Shown here piece by piece: positions 20,184 through 29,896 of a stretch of DNA of 64,000 nt. Location: positions 1 to 64,000 of the forward strand of contig NZ_SNYL01000007.1 of assembly GCF_004363315.1 (NCBI RefSeq). Direction: 5' to 3'. The position numbers and the translations under genes are program-made. Within the stretch, counting starts at the first letter, position 1. The number at the start of each line of letters is the position of its first letter. The notes below the pieces were generated by a model that was given only the letters and a program-made list of their open reading frames with translations, searched no databases and was not told the DNA's origin. The stretch is from Tepidicella xavieri (GTDB taxonomy: Bacteria; Pseudomonadota; Gammaproteobacteria; Burkholderiales; Burkholderiaceae_C).

Positions 20184-20917
20184 GCGCCGTGTTCGGGCCA
20201 CTTGCCGAGCAAGGCCTGTCGTTGCAGGCCGTGTGGGACATCGACACCCTGCCCGCGGACGTGCTGCAGGGGCTGTGCCTGAGTGCCGCCGAGCGGGCGA
20301 GTTGGCGCCAGCTTGTGCTCATCGGTCACCATAGCCGGGCGTTCTGGGAGGCGTTGCAGCGTCGGGGCATGCACGGCAGCGATCCGGTGGACACGTTCGT
20401 GGCCGAATGCGTCAGGCGCTGGATGGCGGCGTCATTGCCGGGCCATCGCTGGTGGCTGGTGTTTCCTGGCGAGCGGCCCGTGGGGCTGCAGCGCCTGGGG
20501 GAACTCGCCGGCTGGCACCAACCCTCGCCTTTTCGGGTGGGGGTGGATGCCGAATGGGGGAGCTGGTTTGCCTACCGTGCCGTGCTCCTGACCGATACCG
20601 CTTTGCCCGTGACGCCGCGCCGCCAGCAGTCCTCGCCCTGCCTGTCGTGCAGCGCCCAGCCTTGTGTGGCGGCCTGCCCAGCGGGCGCGCTGGTGGCTGG
20701 CCGGCCAGAGGTGGCTGCTGCAGGTTTTGGGTTGAGGGCCTGCATCGATCACCGCTTGCGGCCCGCATCGCCGTGCCAGGATCGCTGCCTGGCGCGTCTG
20801 GCCTGCCCGGTGGGCGAGCAGGCGCGCTACAGCGAGGCCCAGATCGCTTATCACTATCTCCAGTCCCTGCCGGCGATCCGGCGCTGGCGCGAGGCCTTGG
20901 ACCCTCAGGTGGCGTAA
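20180..20917 (+). CDS. putative 4Fe-4S protein of unknown role
   Basis: 245 aa. The C-terminal half has ferredoxin-like cysteine clusters: [14 protein letters not shown] (about 156-169), then [16 protein letters not shown]. The spacing recalls the dicluster region of epoxyqueuosine reductase, but the cobalamin-binding N-terminal domain of that enzyme is not recognisable; residues 1-150 are Trp-rich and unassigned. No signal peptide. Fused by ATGA overlap to dtd. Its 3' end overlaps the convergent ybeY by 13 bp. Confidence 0.65.
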   Translation: MSAVFGPLAEQGLSLQAVWDIDTLPADVLQGLCLSAAERASWRQLVLIGHHSRAFWEALQRRGMHGSDPVDTFVAECVRRWMAASLPGHRWWLVFPGERPVGLQRLGELAGWHQPSPFRVGVDAEWGSWFAYRAVLLTDTALPVTPRRQQSSPCLSCSAQPCVAACPAGALVAGRPEVAAAGFGLRACIDHRLRPASPCQDRCLARLACPVGEQARYSEAQIAYHYLQSLPAIRRWREALDPQVA

Positions 20918-21363
20918 GGGTTGGGAAAACCCAGCCGGGTGAGGATGTCGATTTCGCGGGCTTCCATGGCCTCGGCGTCGGCATCGCTGGTTTCATGGTC
21001 CCAGCCTTGGGCGTGCAGTGCGCCATGCACCAACAGGTGGGCGTAGTGCTGGCGCAGGGTTTTGCCCTGCTCGGCGGCTTCGCGGGCCACCACGGGGGCG
21101 CACAGCACCAGATCGGCCATCACCACGGGTTCGGTGGCGTAGTCGAAAGTGAGCACGTTGGTGGCGTAGTCTTTGCCGCGGTAGTCGCGGTTGAGGGCCT
21201 GGCCTTCATCGGCATCGACGATGCGCACCGTGAGCTCGGCGTCGGCATCCAGGGCATGACGCAGCCAGCGCGTCACCTGGCTTCGCGGCAGGGCCGCGCG
21301 GTGCAGGGCCACGTCGTGGAAGCGGGCGAATTGCAGAGACAGGGTCAAGGCGGGCAGGGGCAT
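20905..21363 (-). CDS. ybeY: endoribonuclease YbeY (rRNA maturation)
   Basis: 152 aa from the ATG at 21363. The zinc motif [12 protein letters not shown] (three His) is intact, after the conserved [16 protein letters not shown] segment. Single-strand RNase for 16S rRNA 3' maturation and ribosome quality control. Third gene of the minus-strand group phoH, phosphoesterase, ybeY; phoH next to ybeY is a widely conserved pairing, here interrupted by one gene. Confidence 0.95.
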   Translation of the reverse strand: MPLPALTLSLQFARFHDVALHRAALPRSQVTRWLRHALDADAELTVRIVDADEGQALNRDYRGKDYATNVLTFDYATEPVVMADLVLCAPVVAREAAEQGKTLRQHYAHLLVHGALHAQGWDHETSDADAEAMEAREIDILTRLGFPNPYAT

Positions 21364-21379
21364 GGTGAAAGGGTTGCAG

Positions 21380-22258
21380 TCAGGGGCGCGGCATGCGGCC
21401 GGTGCGCAGGGCATGGGCCCAGTCGGGGCAGCCACGTTGCTCGGCCAGCCGGGCCATGGGTTCGGCATCGTAGGGCACCGAACGGCAGGCCAGGGTCCAG
21501 GGCTGGCGCGGGGCTGCTTGGGTGGCCAGGGCGTAGCGCGCGTCGGGGCTGCCGTTTTCCACCCGGTGGTAGCGGGAGGCGGGGTAGGGTGTGTCGTCGT
21601 CGTAGGCGGGCAGGCCCACGCTGCCCGGGTTGAGCAACTGCAGCGCCGTGGCGCCGGCGCGTGGCAGGGTGAGCGAGCGTGGCAGATGGGAATGGCCGCA
21701 AGCCAGCAGCGTGATGGACGAGGGAATCCGCCCGGCCAGCCGTTCGTCGAGTTCACTGACACTGGCAGGTCGAATCAGTTCGCCCTCGGGGGTGTCGAGC
21801 AGGTATTCGACGTCGCTGCGTGGGCTGCCGTGGCACAGGCCCACTTCCGGGCCGAGCAGGTCGGCGCGCCAGGAGCCCGTCAGCAGGTCGGGCCGGGTGG
21901 GGGCGGGCAGGTGGCGTATCCATGCGAGCAGGGCGTCGTCCATCTGCTGGGCGGCCAAGTGATCGCTGTCGGTGGGGTTGCTGTCCGCAGGGTCGGTGAG
22001 GGCTGGCGATGCCCGCCGATCGGCCACGGCCAGCAGTTGCCGCTCATGGTTGCCGGCGATGTGCAGCCAGGGCGTGGCGGTGGCCTGCTGGGCGTCATGG
22101 ATGAGCCAGCGGGCGGTTTCGGCGGCCAATAGGGGGCCGCTGAAGGCATCGCCCAGGTTCACCACCACTTGGGCGCCTTGCCGCGCGATGTCTGCGGCCA
22201 CGGCCTGCAACGCAGGCAGGTTGCCGTGGATGTCGGAGACGAAGGCAATGGTGCGCAT
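21380..22258 (-). CDS. metallophosphoesterase (calcineurin-like)
   Basis: 292 aa from the ATG at 22258. Dinuclear-metal motifs are in order: SDIHGN (7-12), [15 protein letters not shown], then CHGSPR and CGHSH. This pattern matches small YfcE/ApaH-type phosphodiesterases or phosphatases; substrate unknown. Sits between phoH and ybeY on the same strand (27 bp after phoH, 16 bp before ybeY), so it is probably part of that operon. Confidence 0.88.
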   Translation of the reverse strand: MRTIAFVSDIHGNLPALQAVAADIARQGAQVVVNLGDAFSGPLLAAETARWLIHDAQQATATPWLHIAGNHERQLLAVADRRASPALTDPADSNPTDSDHLAAQQMDDALLAWIRHLPAPTRPDLLTGSWRADLLGPEVGLCHGSPRSDVEYLLDTPEGELIRPASVSELDERLAGRIPSSITLLACGHSHLPRSLTLPRAGATALQLLNPGSVGLPAYDDDTPYPASRYHRVENGSPDARYALATQAAPRQPWTLACRSVPYDAEPMARLAEQRGCPDWAHALRTGRMPRP

Positions 22259-22285
22259 GGTGGGTATGGCGGGCATGGGGCGGGG

Positions 22286-23227
22286 TCAGTCTGCCTGGCC
22301 CCCGCGTGCTTCGTAGGCGTCCACGATGCGGGCCACCAGCGGGTGGCGCACCACGTCGGCGCTGGTCAGACGCGTGAAGGCGATGCCTTGGATGCGTTTG
22401 AGCACGCGCTCGGCATCGATGAGGCCGCTGAGCTGGCTGCGCGGCAGGTCGATCTGACTCACGTCCCCCGTGACCACGGCCTTGGAGCCGAAGCCGATGC
22501 GGGTGAGGAACATCTTCATCTGCTCGGGTGTGGTGTTCTGCGCTTCGTCCAGAATGACGAAGGCGTGGTTGAGCGTGCGCCCGCGCATGAAGGCCAGTGG
22601 CGCGATTTCGATCTGCTGGCGCTCGAACGCTTTTTGCACCTTGTCAAAGCCCATCAGGTCGTACAGGGCATCGTACAGCGGGCGCAGGTAGGGGTCCACC
22701 TTCTGGGCCAGGTCGCCCGGCAGAAAGCCCAGGCGCTCGCCGGCTTCCACGGCGGGCCGCGTCAGCACGATGCGCTGCACCGCGTTGCGCTCCAGCGCGT
22801 CCACGGCGCAGGCCACGGCCAGATAGGTTTTGCCCGTGCCTGCCGGGCCGATGCCGAAGGTGATGTCGTGGGTGGCCATGTTGGCCAGATAGCGCTTCTG
22901 GTTGGCGGTGCGGCCCTGCACTTCGCCGCGCTTGGTTTGCACCACCACGGCTTCTACGCCGTCGTCGGGCTGGGCGGTGTCGCCGCTGAGCATGAGCTGC
23001 ACCTGCTCGGCCGGAATCGGGGTGCGCGCCATTTCGTACAGCGCCTGGATCACCTCCAGCGCCTGCTCGGCTTGGCGCTTGGGGCCTTCGATGCGGAATT
23101 GCTCGAAGCGGTGGGCAATTTTGACTTGCAGCGCCGCCTCGATGGTGCGGATGTGCGCGTCCATGGGGCCGCACAGGTGCGACATGCGCAGATTGTCGGG
23201 CGGGGTGAAGGTGTGGCGAAGAATCAA
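22286..23227 (-). CDS. phoH: PhoH family ATPase (YbeZ)
   Basis: Cytoplasmic P-loop protein, 313 aa when started at the TTG at 23227 ([19 protein letters not shown] after the initiator), which matches family N-termini; the frame continues to 23281 but would then overlap ruvA. Walker A GPAGTGKT and Walker B VILDEAQN are clear. Thought to act with YbeY in RNA or ribosome processing. Divergent from ruvA with only 31 bp between start codons. Confidence 0.92.
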   Translation of the reverse strand: MILRHTFTPPDNLRMSHLCGPMDAHIRTIEAALQVKIAHRFEQFRIEGPKRQAEQALEVIQALYEMARTPIPAEQVQLMLSGDTAQPDDGVEAVVVQTKRGEVQGRTANQKRYLANMATHDITFGIGPAGTGKTYLAVACAVDALERNAVQRIVLTRPAVEAGERLGFLPGDLAQKVDPYLRPLYDALYDLMGFDKVQKAFERQQIEIAPLAFMRGRTLNHAFVILDEAQNTTPEQMKMFLTRIGFGSKAVVTGDVSQIDLPRSQLSGLIDAERVLKRIQGIAFTRLTSADVVRHPLVARIVDAYEARGGQAD

Positions 23228-23258
23228 ACCGATAATCCAGGAAAAGGAAGATGCTGCA

Positions 23259-23834
23259 ATGATAGGCAAGTTGACCGGCACCCTGCTGGAGAAAACCCCC
23301 CCGCAAATCCTGCTCGACTGCCATGGCGTGGGCTACGAGGTGGATGTGCCCATGAGCACGTTCTACCACCTGCCGGGCTGTGGGCAGCAGGTGTCGCTGC
23401 TGACGCACTTCGTGGTGCGCGAGGACGCGCAGATCCTCTATGGCTTTGCGTCGGCGGCCGAGCGGGAGGCGTTTCGCCAGCTGATCAAGATCACAGGGGT
23501 TGGGCCACGCACGGCGCTGGCCATTTTGTCGGGCATGAGTGTGCAGGAGCTGGCCCAGGCCGTCACGGCGCAGGAGGCGGGCCGTCTGGTGAAGGTGCCC
23601 GGCATCGGCAAAAAAACGGCCGAGCGCCTGTTGCTCGAACTCAAAGGGAAGATGGGCCTTGACCTGGGGCCGGTGGGCGCAGTGGCCCACAGCGACGAGT
23701 TGGCCGACATCCAGCAGGCCCTGCTGGCACTGGGCTACAACGACAAAGAGGCGGCCGCCGCGCTCAAGGCGCTGCCGGCGGGCGTGGGGGTGAGCGAGGG
23801 CATCAAGCTGGCGCTCAAGGCGCTGGCCAAGTGA
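23259..23834 (+). CDS. ruvA: Holliday junction branch migration protein RuvA
   Basis: 191 aa, starting [12 protein letters not shown], with the helix-hairpin-helix DNA-binding pair ([19 protein letters not shown] and [19 protein letters not shown]) and the C-terminal RuvB-contacting domain. The strong GGAAAAGGAAG upstream of the ATG at 23259 settles the start. Operon with ruvB, 10 bp apart. ruvC is not in the window. Confidence 0.97.
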   Translation: MIGKLTGTLLEKTPPQILLDCHGVGYEVDVPMSTFYHLPGCGQQVSLLTHFVVREDAQILYGFASAAEREAFRQLIKITGVGPRTALAILSGMSVQELAQAVTAQEAGRLVKVPGIGKKTAERLLLELKGKMGLDLGPVGAVAHSDELADIQQALLALGYNDKEAAAALKALPAGVGVSEGIKLALKALAK

Positions 23835-23844
23835 GGGCGCGGGC

Positions 23845-24903
23845 ATGAGCATCCAGACCGACGAGTTCACCCCCGCGCCGCGGCGCATGGTGTCGGCCGC
23901 GCCCGAAAACAGCCGCGAGGAGGCGCTGGAGCGGGCCTTGCGGCCCAAGGGCCTGACCGAATACGTCGGTCAGGCCAAGGTGCGCGAGCAATTGGAAATC
24001 TTCATCGGCGCGGCCAAGAAACGCGGCGAGGCGCTGGACCACGTGCTGCTGTTCGGCCCGCCGGGGCTGGGCAAGACGACGCTGTCGCACATCATCGCGC
24101 ACGAGTTGGGCGTCAACCTGCGGCAGACCAGTGGGCCCGTGCTGGAAAAGCCCAAGGATCTCGCCGCGCTGCTGACCAACCTGGAACCGAATGACGTGCT
24201 GTTCATCGACGAGATCCACCGCCTGTCGCCGGTGGTGGAGGAAATCCTCTACCCGGCGTTGGAGGATTACCAGATCGACATCATGATCGGCGAGGGGCCC
24301 GCGGCGCGCTCGATCAAGCTCGACCTGCAGCCCTTCACGCTGGTGGGGGCCACCACGCGCGCGGGCATGCTGACCAACCCGCTGCGCGACCGCTTCGGCA
24401 TCGTGGGGCGGCTGGAGTTCTACACCCCCGAGGAACTGGCCCGCATCGTGACGCGCTCGGCCGGTTTGCTGGGCGCGCCGATCGAGCCGGCCGGGGCGTT
24501 CGAGATCGCGCGCCGCTCGCGCGGCACGCCGCGGATTGCCAACCGGCTGCTGCGCCGCGTGCGCGACTATGCCGAAGTCAAGGGCAGCGGCACCATCACC
24601 TTGGCCATGGCCAATCAGGCGCTGGCCATGCTGGATGTGGACCCCCTCGGCTTCGACCTCATGGACCGCAAGCTCCTGGAAGCGGTGATCCACAAGTTCG
24701 ATGGCGGCCCGGTGGGGTTGGACAACATCGCCGCCAGCATCGGGGAGGAGCCAGGCACGATCGAGGACGTGATCGAGCCCTACCTGATCCAGCAGGGCTA
24801 CCTGCAACGCACGCCGCGCGGGCGGGTGGCCACGCTGGCGGCGTTCAGGCACCTGGGGCTGCAGCCGCCTTCGGCGGGCGGGGCGGATCTGTTCCAGGCA
24901 TGA
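23845..24903 (+). CDS. ruvB: Holliday junction helicase RuvB
   Basis: AAA+ motor that drives branch migration with RuvA, 352 aa. Walker A GPPGLGKT (about 71-78), Walker B FIDEIH, sensor GATTRAGML with the arginine finger region LRDRFG, and the C-terminal winged helix ending HLGLQPP. Directly follows ruvA and faces the histidine phosphatase gene. Confidence 0.98.
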   Translation: MSIQTDEFTPAPRRMVSAAPENSREEALERALRPKGLTEYVGQAKVREQLEIFIGAAKKRGEALDHVLLFGPPGLGKTTLSHIIAHELGVNLRQTSGPVLEKPKDLAALLTNLEPNDVLFIDEIHRLSPVVEEILYPALEDYQIDIMIGEGPAARSIKLDLQPFTLVGATTRAGMLTNPLRDRFGIVGRLEFYTPEELARIVTRSAGLLGAPIEPAGAFEIARRSRGTPRIANRLLRRVRDYAEVKGSGTITLAMANQALAMLDVDPLGFDLMDRKLLEAVIHKFDGGPVGLDNIAASIGEEPGTIEDVIEPYLIQQGYLQRTPRGRVATLAAFRHLGLQPPSAGGADLFQA

Positions 24904-24930
24904 CGTGGCAAGCATCGCGCGGCTGCCTGA

Positions 24931-25581
24931 TCAGGCCAGCCGCTCGTCCAGGCTCTGCGCCGATTCGGGGGCCTGCAGATGGCTCACGTCGCCCCAGCCC
25001 ACCAGGCTGGGCCCTTCGGGCGACCACAGCACGCGGTTGATGCTGGCGTTGGCCAGGGCCCACGTGCGCGGGGCTTGCAAGTCCATGCGGGTGGCTGCGC
25101 GATAGAGGATGTCGAGCACCCCGCCGTGGGCCACGACCACGATCTGTTCGCCCAGGTGCCGGGCGGCGAGTTCGGCAAAGGTTTGCTCCACGCGCTCGCG
25201 CAGCGTCAGCAAGGATTCCCCTCCTTCGGGGGCGAAATCGGGCACCCGGCGCCGCCAGGCCAGCGCCACATCGGGGTGCGAAGCTTCGAGCTCAGCCCAG
25301 GTCCGTCCCTGGAAAATGCCGAAACAGCGCTCCCGCAGCCCAGCATGGATTTGCACCGGCTGACCCAGGGCTTGGCCGATGGCGCTGGCCGTCTGGTGGG
25401 CGCGGCTGAGGTCGCTCGCGTAAATGGCGGTCACGTCTTCGCCGCGCAGCGCTTCGGCGGTGCGCCGGGCCTGCCAGTGGCCCGTGTTGTTGAGCGGAAT
25501 GTCGATTTGGCCTTGGATGCGGGTGTCGCGGTTCCAGGCCGTTTCCCCGTGGCGAATCGCCACAATGCGGGTGCAATGCAC
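24931..25581 (-). CDS. histidine phosphatase superfamily protein
   Basis: 216 aa, PGM/CobC-like. The catalytic His lies in the family signature IRHGETAWN (about 10-18), and the second His in VVAHGGVLDILYR. The start is a GTG at 25581, giving HCTRIVAIRHGE; the longer frame upstream runs into the cheV region and is not supported. Could be a phosphoglycerate mutase-like or alpha-ribazole phosphatase; context does not decide. Confidence 0.88.
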   Translation of the reverse strand: MHCTRIVAIRHGETAWNRDTRIQGQIDIPLNNTGHWQARRTAEALRGEDVTAIYASDLSRAHQTASAIGQALGQPVQIHAGLRERCFGIFQGRTWAELEASHPDVALAWRRRVPDFAPEGGESLLTLRERVEQTFAELAARHLGEQIVVVAHGGVLDILYRAATRMDLQAPRTWALANASINRVLWSPEGPSLVGWGDVSHLQAPESAQSLDERLA

Positions 25582-25672
25582 GCCTCGTCCTCCATGGTGG
25601 ATGAGATTTGATGAATCTCGCCCTAGAATGGTAGCGAGGCAGGCACGTTGCCGCAGCCGGACAGGAGTCACC

Positions 25673-26653
25673 ATGAGCGCTTCCTCCATCCAGAAAGACA
25701 TCGACGAACGCACCAATCTCACCGGGTCCAACAAGTTCGAGATGCTGTTGTTCCGTCTGGGGGAGGCCCCGGGCAGCGAGCGCTCGGAGCTGTTTGGCAT
25801 CAACGTGTTCAAGATCCGAGAGATCGTGGCCATGCCCGAAGTCACTGCCATGGCCGGCGCCCCGCAGCATGTGCTGGGTGTGGTGAACCTGCGCGGCCAG
25901 GTGATTCCGGTCATCGACCTGCCGGCCGTGGTGGGCTGCGTGCCCAAGACGGGCCTCAACATCATGCTGGTGACCGAGTACGCCCGTACCACCCAGGCGT
26001 TCGCCGCCGAGTCGGTCGAAGACATTGTGCGGTTGGACTGGAGCCAGATCTTGTCGGCCGAGGATTCGATGGCGCGCGGCTACGTGACCAGCATCGCGCG
26101 GCTCGACGGCGACCAAAACACCACCCGGCTGGCCCAGATTCTGGATGTCGAGTCCATCTTGCAGCGCATCTTGCCCAGCCAGGAGGTGGAGGTGAAGGCC
26201 AATGCCGTGGGCCCGGTGGTCAAGATCCGGCCTGGCTCGGTCGTGATCGCGGCGGACGATTCCTTCGTGGCCCGCAGCATGATCGAACAGGAGCTCAAAG
26301 CTTTGGGGCTGCCTTACGAAATGTACAAGACCGGGCAGGAGGCGTGGAACCGCTTGCAAGCGATCGCGGCCGAATGCCAGAAGGCCGGCATGCCTTTCCA
26401 TGACCGCGTGGCCGTCGTGCTGACCGACCTGGAAATGCCCGAAATGGATGGCTTCACCCTGACGCGCAATGTGAAGAAGGACGTGACCATGCGCGGGGTG
26501 CCGGTGGTCATCCACTCTTCCCTGACGGGAGACACCAACGAGAACCACGTGCGCAGCGCGGGCGCGGACGCCTACGTGGCCAAATTCGCGGCCAAGGAAC
26601 TGGCCGACAGCTTGCGGCAGGTGCTGGCGCGCTACGAGGCGGTCGCGGCTTGA
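25673..26653 (+). CDS. cheV: chemotaxis coupling protein CheV
   Basis: 326 aa with a CheW-like domain (about 18-165, LFGINVFKIREIVAMPEV ... VLGVVNLRGQVIPVIDL) followed by a receiver domain (about 185-320) with acidic pocket DD, phospho-acceptor Asp in VVLTDLEMPEMDGF and Lys in AYVAKF. Links receptors to CheA and can be phosphorylated, aiding adaptation. AGGAG sits 8 bases before the ATG. It stands alone; no other chemotaxis gene is near. Confidence 0.93.
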   Translation: MSASSIQKDIDERTNLTGSNKFEMLLFRLGEAPGSERSELFGINVFKIREIVAMPEVTAMAGAPQHVLGVVNLRGQVIPVIDLPAVVGCVPKTGLNIMLVTEYARTTQAFAAESVEDIVRLDWSQILSAEDSMARGYVTSIARLDGDQNTTRLAQILDVESILQRILPSQEVEVKANAVGPVVKIRPGSVVIAADDSFVARSMIEQELKALGLPYEMYKTGQEAWNRLQAIAAECQKAGMPFHDRVAVVLTDLEMPEMDGFTLTRNVKKDVTMRGVPVVIHSSLTGDTNENHVRSAGADAYVAKFAAKELADSLRQVLARYEAVAA

Positions 26654-26696
26654 ACGGCTCCGGTTGAGCGGCCCTGGTCCGGGCGGGCCCTCTGTC

Positions 26697-27347
26697 TCAA
26701 CGCGGCACTTCGGTCACGACCCGCCGTCCTCCGCTGGGGGGCTCGGGGAAACCGTTCAGAGCCGCTTCGACCAAGGCGGCCCAGAACGCTGGCCGGTCGG
26801 GCCAGGGGCCGTCGTGTGCGGCCCGGCTTTCGTAAACGACCGCGCCGGTGCGCCGGTCGCGCAACACGATCGAGAGTTCGCGCTGGTGATAGGGCGTGGG
26901 CATGCGCACGAACAGTGGCATCCACACCACTTGGCCGCTGCCGGTGACCACATAATCCCGCCCAGCCAGCCCCGGGCCCGGCCACGGGTCGAAGGGGCTT
27001 TCCCAAGGTGCATGCGGCAGCCGCTGAGCGCGGGCGCTGACTTCCACCGACCACTTGGCGCTTTCCGTTCCCTGCGGCTCAGGCACCAGCCCCCAGGCGC
27101 CAAGCCGCTCAGCCACCAGGGATTCGAGCCGGCCTTGGGCCTGCGCGTGGGTCTGTTGGGATGGCAGGCGCTCGAACCGAAAGCGGTCGCCCGCCGCAGG
27201 CCGCTCGGCCGCGGGCCATTGGGCATAGCTGCGCACGTCATGGTCCAGCCGGATCACGCTGGCGCACCCCCCGAGCAGCGATGCCAGCGCCAGGCCCAGC
27301 CCGGCCAGGGCCAAGCGCCAGGTGGGTGGATGGGCCAGAGAAGGCAT
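26697..27347 (-). CDS. DUF4136-type lipoprotein
   Basis: 216 aa with an N-terminal hydrophobic segment and lipobox LLGGC (Cys28). The mature domain has the DUF4136 pattern: DVRSYAQWPA, RFRFERLPSQQ and a late ELSIVLRDRRTGAVVYESRA. Envelope protein of unknown function. It is 3 bp after the ttcA stop on the same strand, so it ends the long minus-strand run that starts near 30626. Confidence 0.8.
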   Translation of the reverse strand: MPSLAHPPTWRLALAGLGLALASLLGGCASVIRLDHDVRSYAQWPAAERPAAGDRFRFERLPSQQTHAQAQGRLESLVAERLGAWGLVPEPQGTESAKWSVEVSARAQRLPHAPWESPFDPWPGPGLAGRDYVVTGSGQVVWMPLFVRMPTPYHQRELSIVLRDRRTGAVVYESRAAHDGPWPDRPAFWAALVEAALNGFPEPPSGGRRVVTEVPR

Positions 27348-27350
27348 GGT

Positions 27351-28283
27351 TCAGGGCGTCGGGGTCAAGGCGATGACCTGCTCGGTGGGTAGAGTAGGGG
27401 GCGCGGGCAAGGGTTCCTCGTCGAACGCGGTGTCGCCGCCCTCGTCGGCCACGCCAGTGGTTTGCAGAGTCTCGAACGGAAACAGCTGGCGGTCCATCAG
27501 ATGGCTGGGCACCACGTGCTGCAGGGCCTTGAGCATGTTGTCGAGGCGGCCGGGGAATTTCTTGTCCCATTCGCGCAGCATGTTGCCCACCTGCACGCGC
27601 TGCAGGTTGTCCTGGCTGCCGCACAGCGTGCAGGGGATGATGGGGAATTGCCGCACTTGCGCCCAGCGGATGATGTCCTTCTCGGCCACGTAGGCCAGCG
27701 GGCGGATCACCATGAATTCGCCGTTGTCGCTGACGAGCTTGGCCGGCATGCCCTTGAGCTTGGCGCCGAAGAACATGTTGAGGAACAGCGTCTGCAGAAT
27801 GTCATCGCGGTGGTGGCCCAGGGCAATCTTGTTGCAGCCCAACTCGCGCGCCACCTTGTACAGAATGCCGCGACGCAGCCGGCTGCACAGGCTGCACATG
27901 GTCTTGCCCTCGGGGATCACCTTCTTGACGACGCTGTAAGTGTCCTGCGTCTCGATGTGGAAGGGAATGCCGAGCCGACTCAGGTATTCGGGGAGCACGT
28001 GGGCCGGAAATCCCGGCTGTTTCTGGTCCAGGTTGACGGCCACCAGCTCGAAGTCGATCGGCGCGCGCTGGCGCAGCTTCATCAGGATGTCGAGCAGGGT
28101 GTAGCTGTCCTTGCCGCCCGAGAGACACACCATCACCCGGTCGCCCGCGCCGATCATCTGGTAGTCGGTGATGGCTTCGCCCACCAGGCGGCACAGCCGC
28201 TTTTCCAGCTTGTGGTCTTCGCGCTCGATTTTGAGGGCCTTTTTCGCATCCACGGCTTCTGGCGTGGGGGTGTCGGTCGTCAT
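27351..28283 (-). CDS. ttcA: tRNA 2-thiocytidine(32) synthetase TtcA
   Basis: 310 aa from the ATG at 28283. PP-loop SGGKDSYT activates C32 of tRNA with ATP; the two CxxC pairs CSLC and CTLC hold the 4Fe-4S cluster that delivers sulfur. The C-terminal 40 residues are Pro/Glu-rich and variable. Lies 19 bp after the FolX-like gene in the minus-strand run; no direct functional tie to pterin metabolism is evident. Confidence 0.95.
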   Translation of the reverse strand: MTTDTPTPEAVDAKKALKIEREDHKLEKRLCRLVGEAITDYQMIGAGDRVMVCLSGGKDSYTLLDILMKLRQRAPIDFELVAVNLDQKQPGFPAHVLPEYLSRLGIPFHIETQDTYSVVKKVIPEGKTMCSLCSRLRRGILYKVARELGCNKIALGHHRDDILQTLFLNMFFGAKLKGMPAKLVSDNGEFMVIRPLAYVAEKDIIRWAQVRQFPIIPCTLCGSQDNLQRVQVGNMLREWDKKFPGRLDNMLKALQHVVPSHLMDRQLFPFETLQTTGVADEGGDTAFDEEPLPAPPTLPTEQVIALTPTP

Positions 28284-28302
28284 GTCGTTGTCCTTGGAGG
28301 GG

Positions 28303-28686
28303 TCACCACTGCCCGCTTTCCATGCGGATGGCCACTTCGCAGTCGTCAAAAATTTCCAGCTTCGCGATTCTCACCCGCACCCCGATGACGCCGGGCAACT
28401 GCATCAGCCGGTGGGTGAGCTTGCCGATCAGGCTCTCCAGCAGGTTGACGTGTTCGGCGGTGCACTCGTCGATGATGATCTGGCGCACCTTGCGGTAGTC
28501 CAGCACATGGGAAATGTCGTCGTCGTGCGGCATCAGGGGCTGGGTGCCCTGGTTGAGCTCGGCATCGACCTGGATGGGCTGGGGGCCGTGCTTTTCATGC
28601 TGCAATATGCCCAGGTTGGCATTGAAGCGCAGGCCGGTCAAGGTCAGGATCTGCTGCCCATGCCGTGGGGCTCGATCGTGGTTCAC
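28303..28686 (-). CDS. FolB/FolX family protein, FolX-like
   Basis: 127 aa, T-fold. Active-site residues of the dihydroneopterin aldolase/epimerase family are kept: Tyr64 (VLDYRKV), Glu84 (LLESL) and Lys109 ([17 protein letters not shown]). The LDYRKV ... LLESLIGKL ... IAKL pattern is closer, by eye, to E. coli FolX (dihydroneopterin triphosphate 2'-epimerase) than to FolB, and the SKP motif of FolB is missing. ATG overlaps the stop of the upstream paralogue. The FolX assignment is an inference. Confidence 0.7.
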   Translation of the reverse strand: MNHDRAPRHGQQILTLTGLRFNANLGILQHEKHGPQPIQVDAELNQGTQPLMPHDDDISHVLDYRKVRQIIIDECTAEHVNLLESLIGKLTHRLMQLPGVIGVRVRIAKLEIFDDCEVAIRMESGQW

Positions 28687-29096
28687 GTGCGGGTCCTTGT
28701 ATGCAGTCGAAACACCTCCACGCCGACGGTTTCGCAGTCGGGATAAACGTCGGGTTTAGAGGTGGACAGTCGCACCGCCAGTACTTGCGGATGTTTGAGA
28801 AGTTCGGTGGCCAGCGCGTCGGCCAGCGTTTCCTGCAGGGTGATGTGTCGTCCCGCGATCAGCCGGGCGACCGCTTCGCGCACATAATCGTAATCCACCA
28901 CTTCATGCAGTGCGTCATGGCTCGGGGTGGATGACTCGTACGGAACATAGAGATCGACATCGATCCAAACCCGCTGCGGCCCGTGCTTCTCGAAGGCGTG
29001 GGCGCCCATGTTCACCATCACTTCGTGACGGCGAAGAAACAGTTTGCGGCAGTGCAGCAGCCAGTGGAGATCCGGGGGGATGGAAGGTGTATTCAT
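28683..29096 (-). CDS. dihydroneopterin aldolase-like protein, FolB-like
   Basis: 137 aa, second T-fold paralogue in tandem. Tyr69 (VVDYDYV), Glu89 (LQETLAD) and Lys114 inside STSKPDVYPDCETVGVEV match FolB catalytic positions, including its SKP motif. FolB cleaves 7,8-dihydroneopterin to 6-hydroxymethyl-dihydropterin in folate synthesis. Overlaps by ATGA both the SDR gene before it and the FolX-like gene after it, so all three are probably translated together. Confidence 0.8.
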   Translation of the reverse strand: MNTPSIPPDLHWLLHCRKLFLRRHEVMVNMGAHAFEKHGPQRVWIDVDLYVPYESSTPSHDALHEVVDYDYVREAVARLIAGRHITLQETLADALATELLKHPQVLAVRLSTSKPDVYPDCETVGVEVFRLHTRTRT

Positions 29097-29896
29097 GGGG
29101 TGTCTGAGGTGGTGTTGCCAAGCAGCTCCTCGACGACAAACATTACGTCACGCTCCAGCGGAACAAGGTGCTGGCCGTTGTCCACGGCAATGGTGACGCC
29201 CGTGATAGAAGGGGTTCGGGCCAAGAACAGGGCTGTCTGGGCCACATCGGCAGGTGAAGTGGGCCGTCGAAGCAGGTTGACGCGGCTGGCTTTGAGCCAG
29301 TTTGCCGTGCTTTGCGGGCCGCTCTCGTACAGCAGGCCAGGGGCCACCCCGCAGACTCGTGCGTGGGGAGCCAGTGCCTGAGCCTGCAAGGCCACCGCGC
29401 GTTCCAAGGCCAGTTTGGAGATGGTGTAGCTGAAATAGTCGGGGTTGAGGTTGAGCACCTTTTGATCCAGCACATGAATCACAAAACGCGATGGAGTCTC
29501 GGTCGCTGGCTCGGTTGCTTGTTTGGCCAGCAAACTGGCCAAACTCAGTGGTGCCAGCAGATTGACCTCGAGTTGACGCCGCGCCTGTTCGGATTCCCAC
29601 TCCAGGCCCGTGTCGGGCTCAAATAGCGAAGCATTGTTGATCAGCCCATCCACGGGTCCAAATCGGTCCAGGATGTGTTCGAACAACTGCGCCCTTTGCT
29701 CTCCATTGGCCAGATCGGCCTGCACCACGTCGATGTGCATGCCCGCCGCGCGGAGTCGCTGTTGCAGTGCTTCGGCTTCGGTTCTGGAGCGATTACAGTG
29801 GCACAGCACGTGCCAGCCAGTCGCTCCAAATGCCAAGCAGAACTCTGCGCCCAGTCGCAACGCACCGCCGGTTATAAGTACCCGTTGTTCAGCCAC
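29093..29896 (-). CDS. SDR oxidoreductase, pteridine reductase/FolM type
   Basis: 267 aa Rossmann reductase: TGGALRLG cofactor motif (9-16), NNAS (87-90) and YTISK (Tyr157, Lys161). The usual catalytic Ser is replaced by Asp144, exactly 13 residues before Tyr157, the arrangement of protozoan pteridine reductase PTR1 and of E. coli FolM (dihydromonapterin reductase). With FolB- and FolX-like genes overlapping downstream, reduction of a dihydropterin is the likely reaction. NADPH preference is suggested by Arg36 and Arg38 in NRSRTEAE. Overlaps the upstream membrane-protein gene by 8 bp. Confidence 0.8.
   Translation of the reverse strand: MAEQRVLITGGALRLGAEFCLAFGATGWHVLCHCNRSRTEAEALQQRLRAAGMHIDVVQADLANGEQRAQLFEHILDRFGPVDGLINNASLFEPDTGLEWESEQARRQLEVNLLAPLSLASLLAKQATEPATETPSRFVIHVLDQKVLNLNPDYFSYTISKLALERAVALQAQALAPHARVCGVAPGLLYESGPQSTANWLKASRVNLLRRPTSPADVAQTALFLARTPSITGVTIAVDNGQHLVPLERDVMFVVEELLGNTTSDTP

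Noticed and set aside
25582-25672. Flagellar sigma-28 promoter before cheV
   Set aside because: No TAAA ... GCCGATAA pattern with suitable spacing; TTGATG and TAGAAT are only 10 bp apart, too close for sigma-70.
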